From positions 682,001 through 746,000 of the forward strand of contig NZ_SGXE01000002.1 of assembly GCF_004216895.1 (NCBI RefSeq): a stretch of DNA of 64,000 nucleotides. The letters run 5' to 3'. The notes under the pieces are model-generated. The model searched no databases and was not told the origin of the DNA. It was given only the letters and a program-made list of their open reading frames with translations. Below are positions 63,264-64,000 of this stretch, one piece after another. The position numbers and the translations under genes are program-made. The stretch comes from Aquimarina brevivitae (GTDB taxonomy: Bacteria; Bacteroidota; Bacteroidia; Flavobacteriales; Flavobacteriaceae). Within the stretch, counting starts at the first letter, position 1. Each line of letters opens with the position of its first letter.

Positions 63264-64000
63264 CTATGTATGCTTTAATTCCTTTTTTAAAAACCTTGCG
63301 GTATAACTTTTTTTGTCCTTTATTATTTCTTCGGGGGTTCCGGTCGCTACTACTTTTCCTCCATTTTTTCCACCCTCATAACCGATGTCAATAATATAGT
63401 CTGCCATTTTGATTACATCGAGATTATGTTCAATTATCAATACTGTATTTCCTTTGTCTACTAAGGTGTTGAGTACATTCATTAGTACCCTAATATCTTC
63501 AAAATGTAACCCAGTTGTGGGTTCATCCAGGATATAGAAAGTGTTTCCGGTATCCCTTTTGGATAATTCAGTAGCTAATTTGATGCGTTGAGCTTCACCA
63601 CCAGATAGGGTAGTGGATTGTTGCCCAAGGGTAATGTAGCCTAAACCAACGTTTTGTATTGTTTTTACCTTTCTATGAATTTTGGGAATAGGTTCAAAAA
63701 AGCTACACGCTTCATTAATAGTCATTTCTAAAATATCTGCAATGGACTTTCCTTTGTATCGTATTTCTAGGGTTTCTCTATTAAATCTCTTGCCCTGACA
63801 GGTTTCGCATTCCACATAGACATCCGGTAAAAAATTCATTTCTATTACACGCAGACCACCGCCTTTGCAAGTTTCGCAACGTCCTCCAGTAACATTAAAG
63901 CTAAATCGACCGGGTTTGTAACCCCGTATCATAGCTTCAGGAGTCTTAGCAAAAAGACTACGTATTTCAGAAAATACTCCGGTATACGTAGCTGGGTTAG
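63264..64000 (-). CDS. uvrA: Excinuclease ABC subunit A, C-terminal part, cut by window edge
   Basis: The gene enters from the right edge; only the last 245 codons are visible. The first residues in view are [17 protein letters not shown], typical of the second half of UvrA. The zinc finger (CETCKGGG and VECETCQGK), the [16 protein letters not shown] signature and the Walker [14 protein letters not shown] are present. UvrA recognises bulky DNA lesions in nucleotide excision repair. It is followed without terminator by the LOG, nuclease-like and gluzincin-like genes. Confidence 0.95.
   Translation of the reverse strand, partial: NPATYTGVFSEIRSLFAKTPEAMIRGYKPGRFSFNVTGGRCETCKGGGLRVIEMNFLPDVYVECETCQGKRFNRETLEIRYKGKSIADILEMTINEACSFFEPIPKIHRKVKTIQNVGLGYITLGQQSTTLSGGEAQRIKLATELSKRDTGNTFYILDEPTTGLHFEDIRVLMNVLNTLVDKGNTVLIIEHNLDVIKMADYIIDIGYEGGKNGGKVVATGTPEEIIKDKKSYTARFLKKELKHT

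Noticed and set aside
1..64000. CRISPR arrays, prophage, IS elements, defence systems, tRNA or rRNA
   Set aside because: No regularly spaced direct repeats, transposase or phage structural genes, or RNA gene folds were seen; the window reads as core chromosome.

Overview
The window is a stretch of ordinary chromosome from an AT-rich member of the Bacteroidota, almost certainly a Flavobacteriaceae bacterium and probably a marine one. Several things point there. Promoters match the Bacteroidetes type (TTG, a 19-21 bp spacer, then TAnnTTTG). Shine-Dalgarno sequences are weak or absent. One protein ends in a type IX secretion (T9SS) sorting domain. There is a CarboxypepD_reg/TonB-dependent receptor, fused alpha/beta 2-oxoacid dehydrogenase E1, a complete-looking run of menaquinone genes, and many lipoproteins and DUF families typical of Flavobacteriia (DUF5916, DUF6146, DUF6787, DUF2853, DUF937). 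The genus cannot be fixed from the sequence alone.

Layout. 1-5.6 kb: the start of a BatA-type protein (cut by the window edge), a small outer-membrane barrel, and a pair made of a collagen-like PhoX-type lipoprotein and a di-haem cytochrome c peroxidase. 5.6-12 kb: a DUF2400 protein, a membrane-anchored AraC-type regulator next to an M57 HEIGH protease lipoprotein, a LolD-type ATPase and a DUF5916 outer-membrane protein. 12-19 kb: msrA-folE, several small envelope proteins, and a serA-serC-LuxC-type acyl-CoA reductase cluster that faces a 2[4Fe-4S] ferredoxin gene across overlapping divergent promoters. 19-29.3 kb: an outer-membrane barrel, tandem alpha/beta hydrolases, a large TonB-dependent receptor, ychF, and a TPR hybrid histidine kinase. 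29.5-35 kb: an M61 peptidase, a 47-residue basic protein, a secreted protein and modABC. 35-41.5 kb: topoisomerase IV parE-parC, a PhnA-domain protein, a small lipoprotein and an XRE repressor. 41.5-48.7 kb: a striking operator array, an M14 carboxypeptidase, an Lrp/AsnC regulator, phosphoenolpyruvate carboxylase, DinB, DJ-1/PfpI and NTF2-like proteins. 48.8-55 kb: menaquinone genes (hotdog thioesterase, menF, menD, menB) with DUF2853 and CvfB-like genes between them. 55-64 kb: a SPOR-like protein, the fused E1 and a leftward operon uvrA - LOG - T9SS nuclease-like protein - degenerate gluzincin/barrel protein.

I see no prophage, insertion sequence, CRISPR array, tRNA, rRNA or defence island. 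The least explained structures are: (1) an array of about eight TTTACAnnTGTAAA-like dyads between the divergent XRE regulator and M14 carboxypeptidase; (2) a fused E1 enzyme in which the two residues expected to hold the thiamine-diphosphate magnesium are exchanged (Asp to Asn and Asn to Asp); (3) a gluzincin-like protein that has lost both catalytic histidines and carries an outer-membrane barrel; (4) a repeated promoter-like element in front of a tiny basic protein and a secreted protein.

Transcription units are well delimited by intrinsic terminators, many with perfect stems. Several genes must start at TTG or GTG because stop codons leave no ATG.
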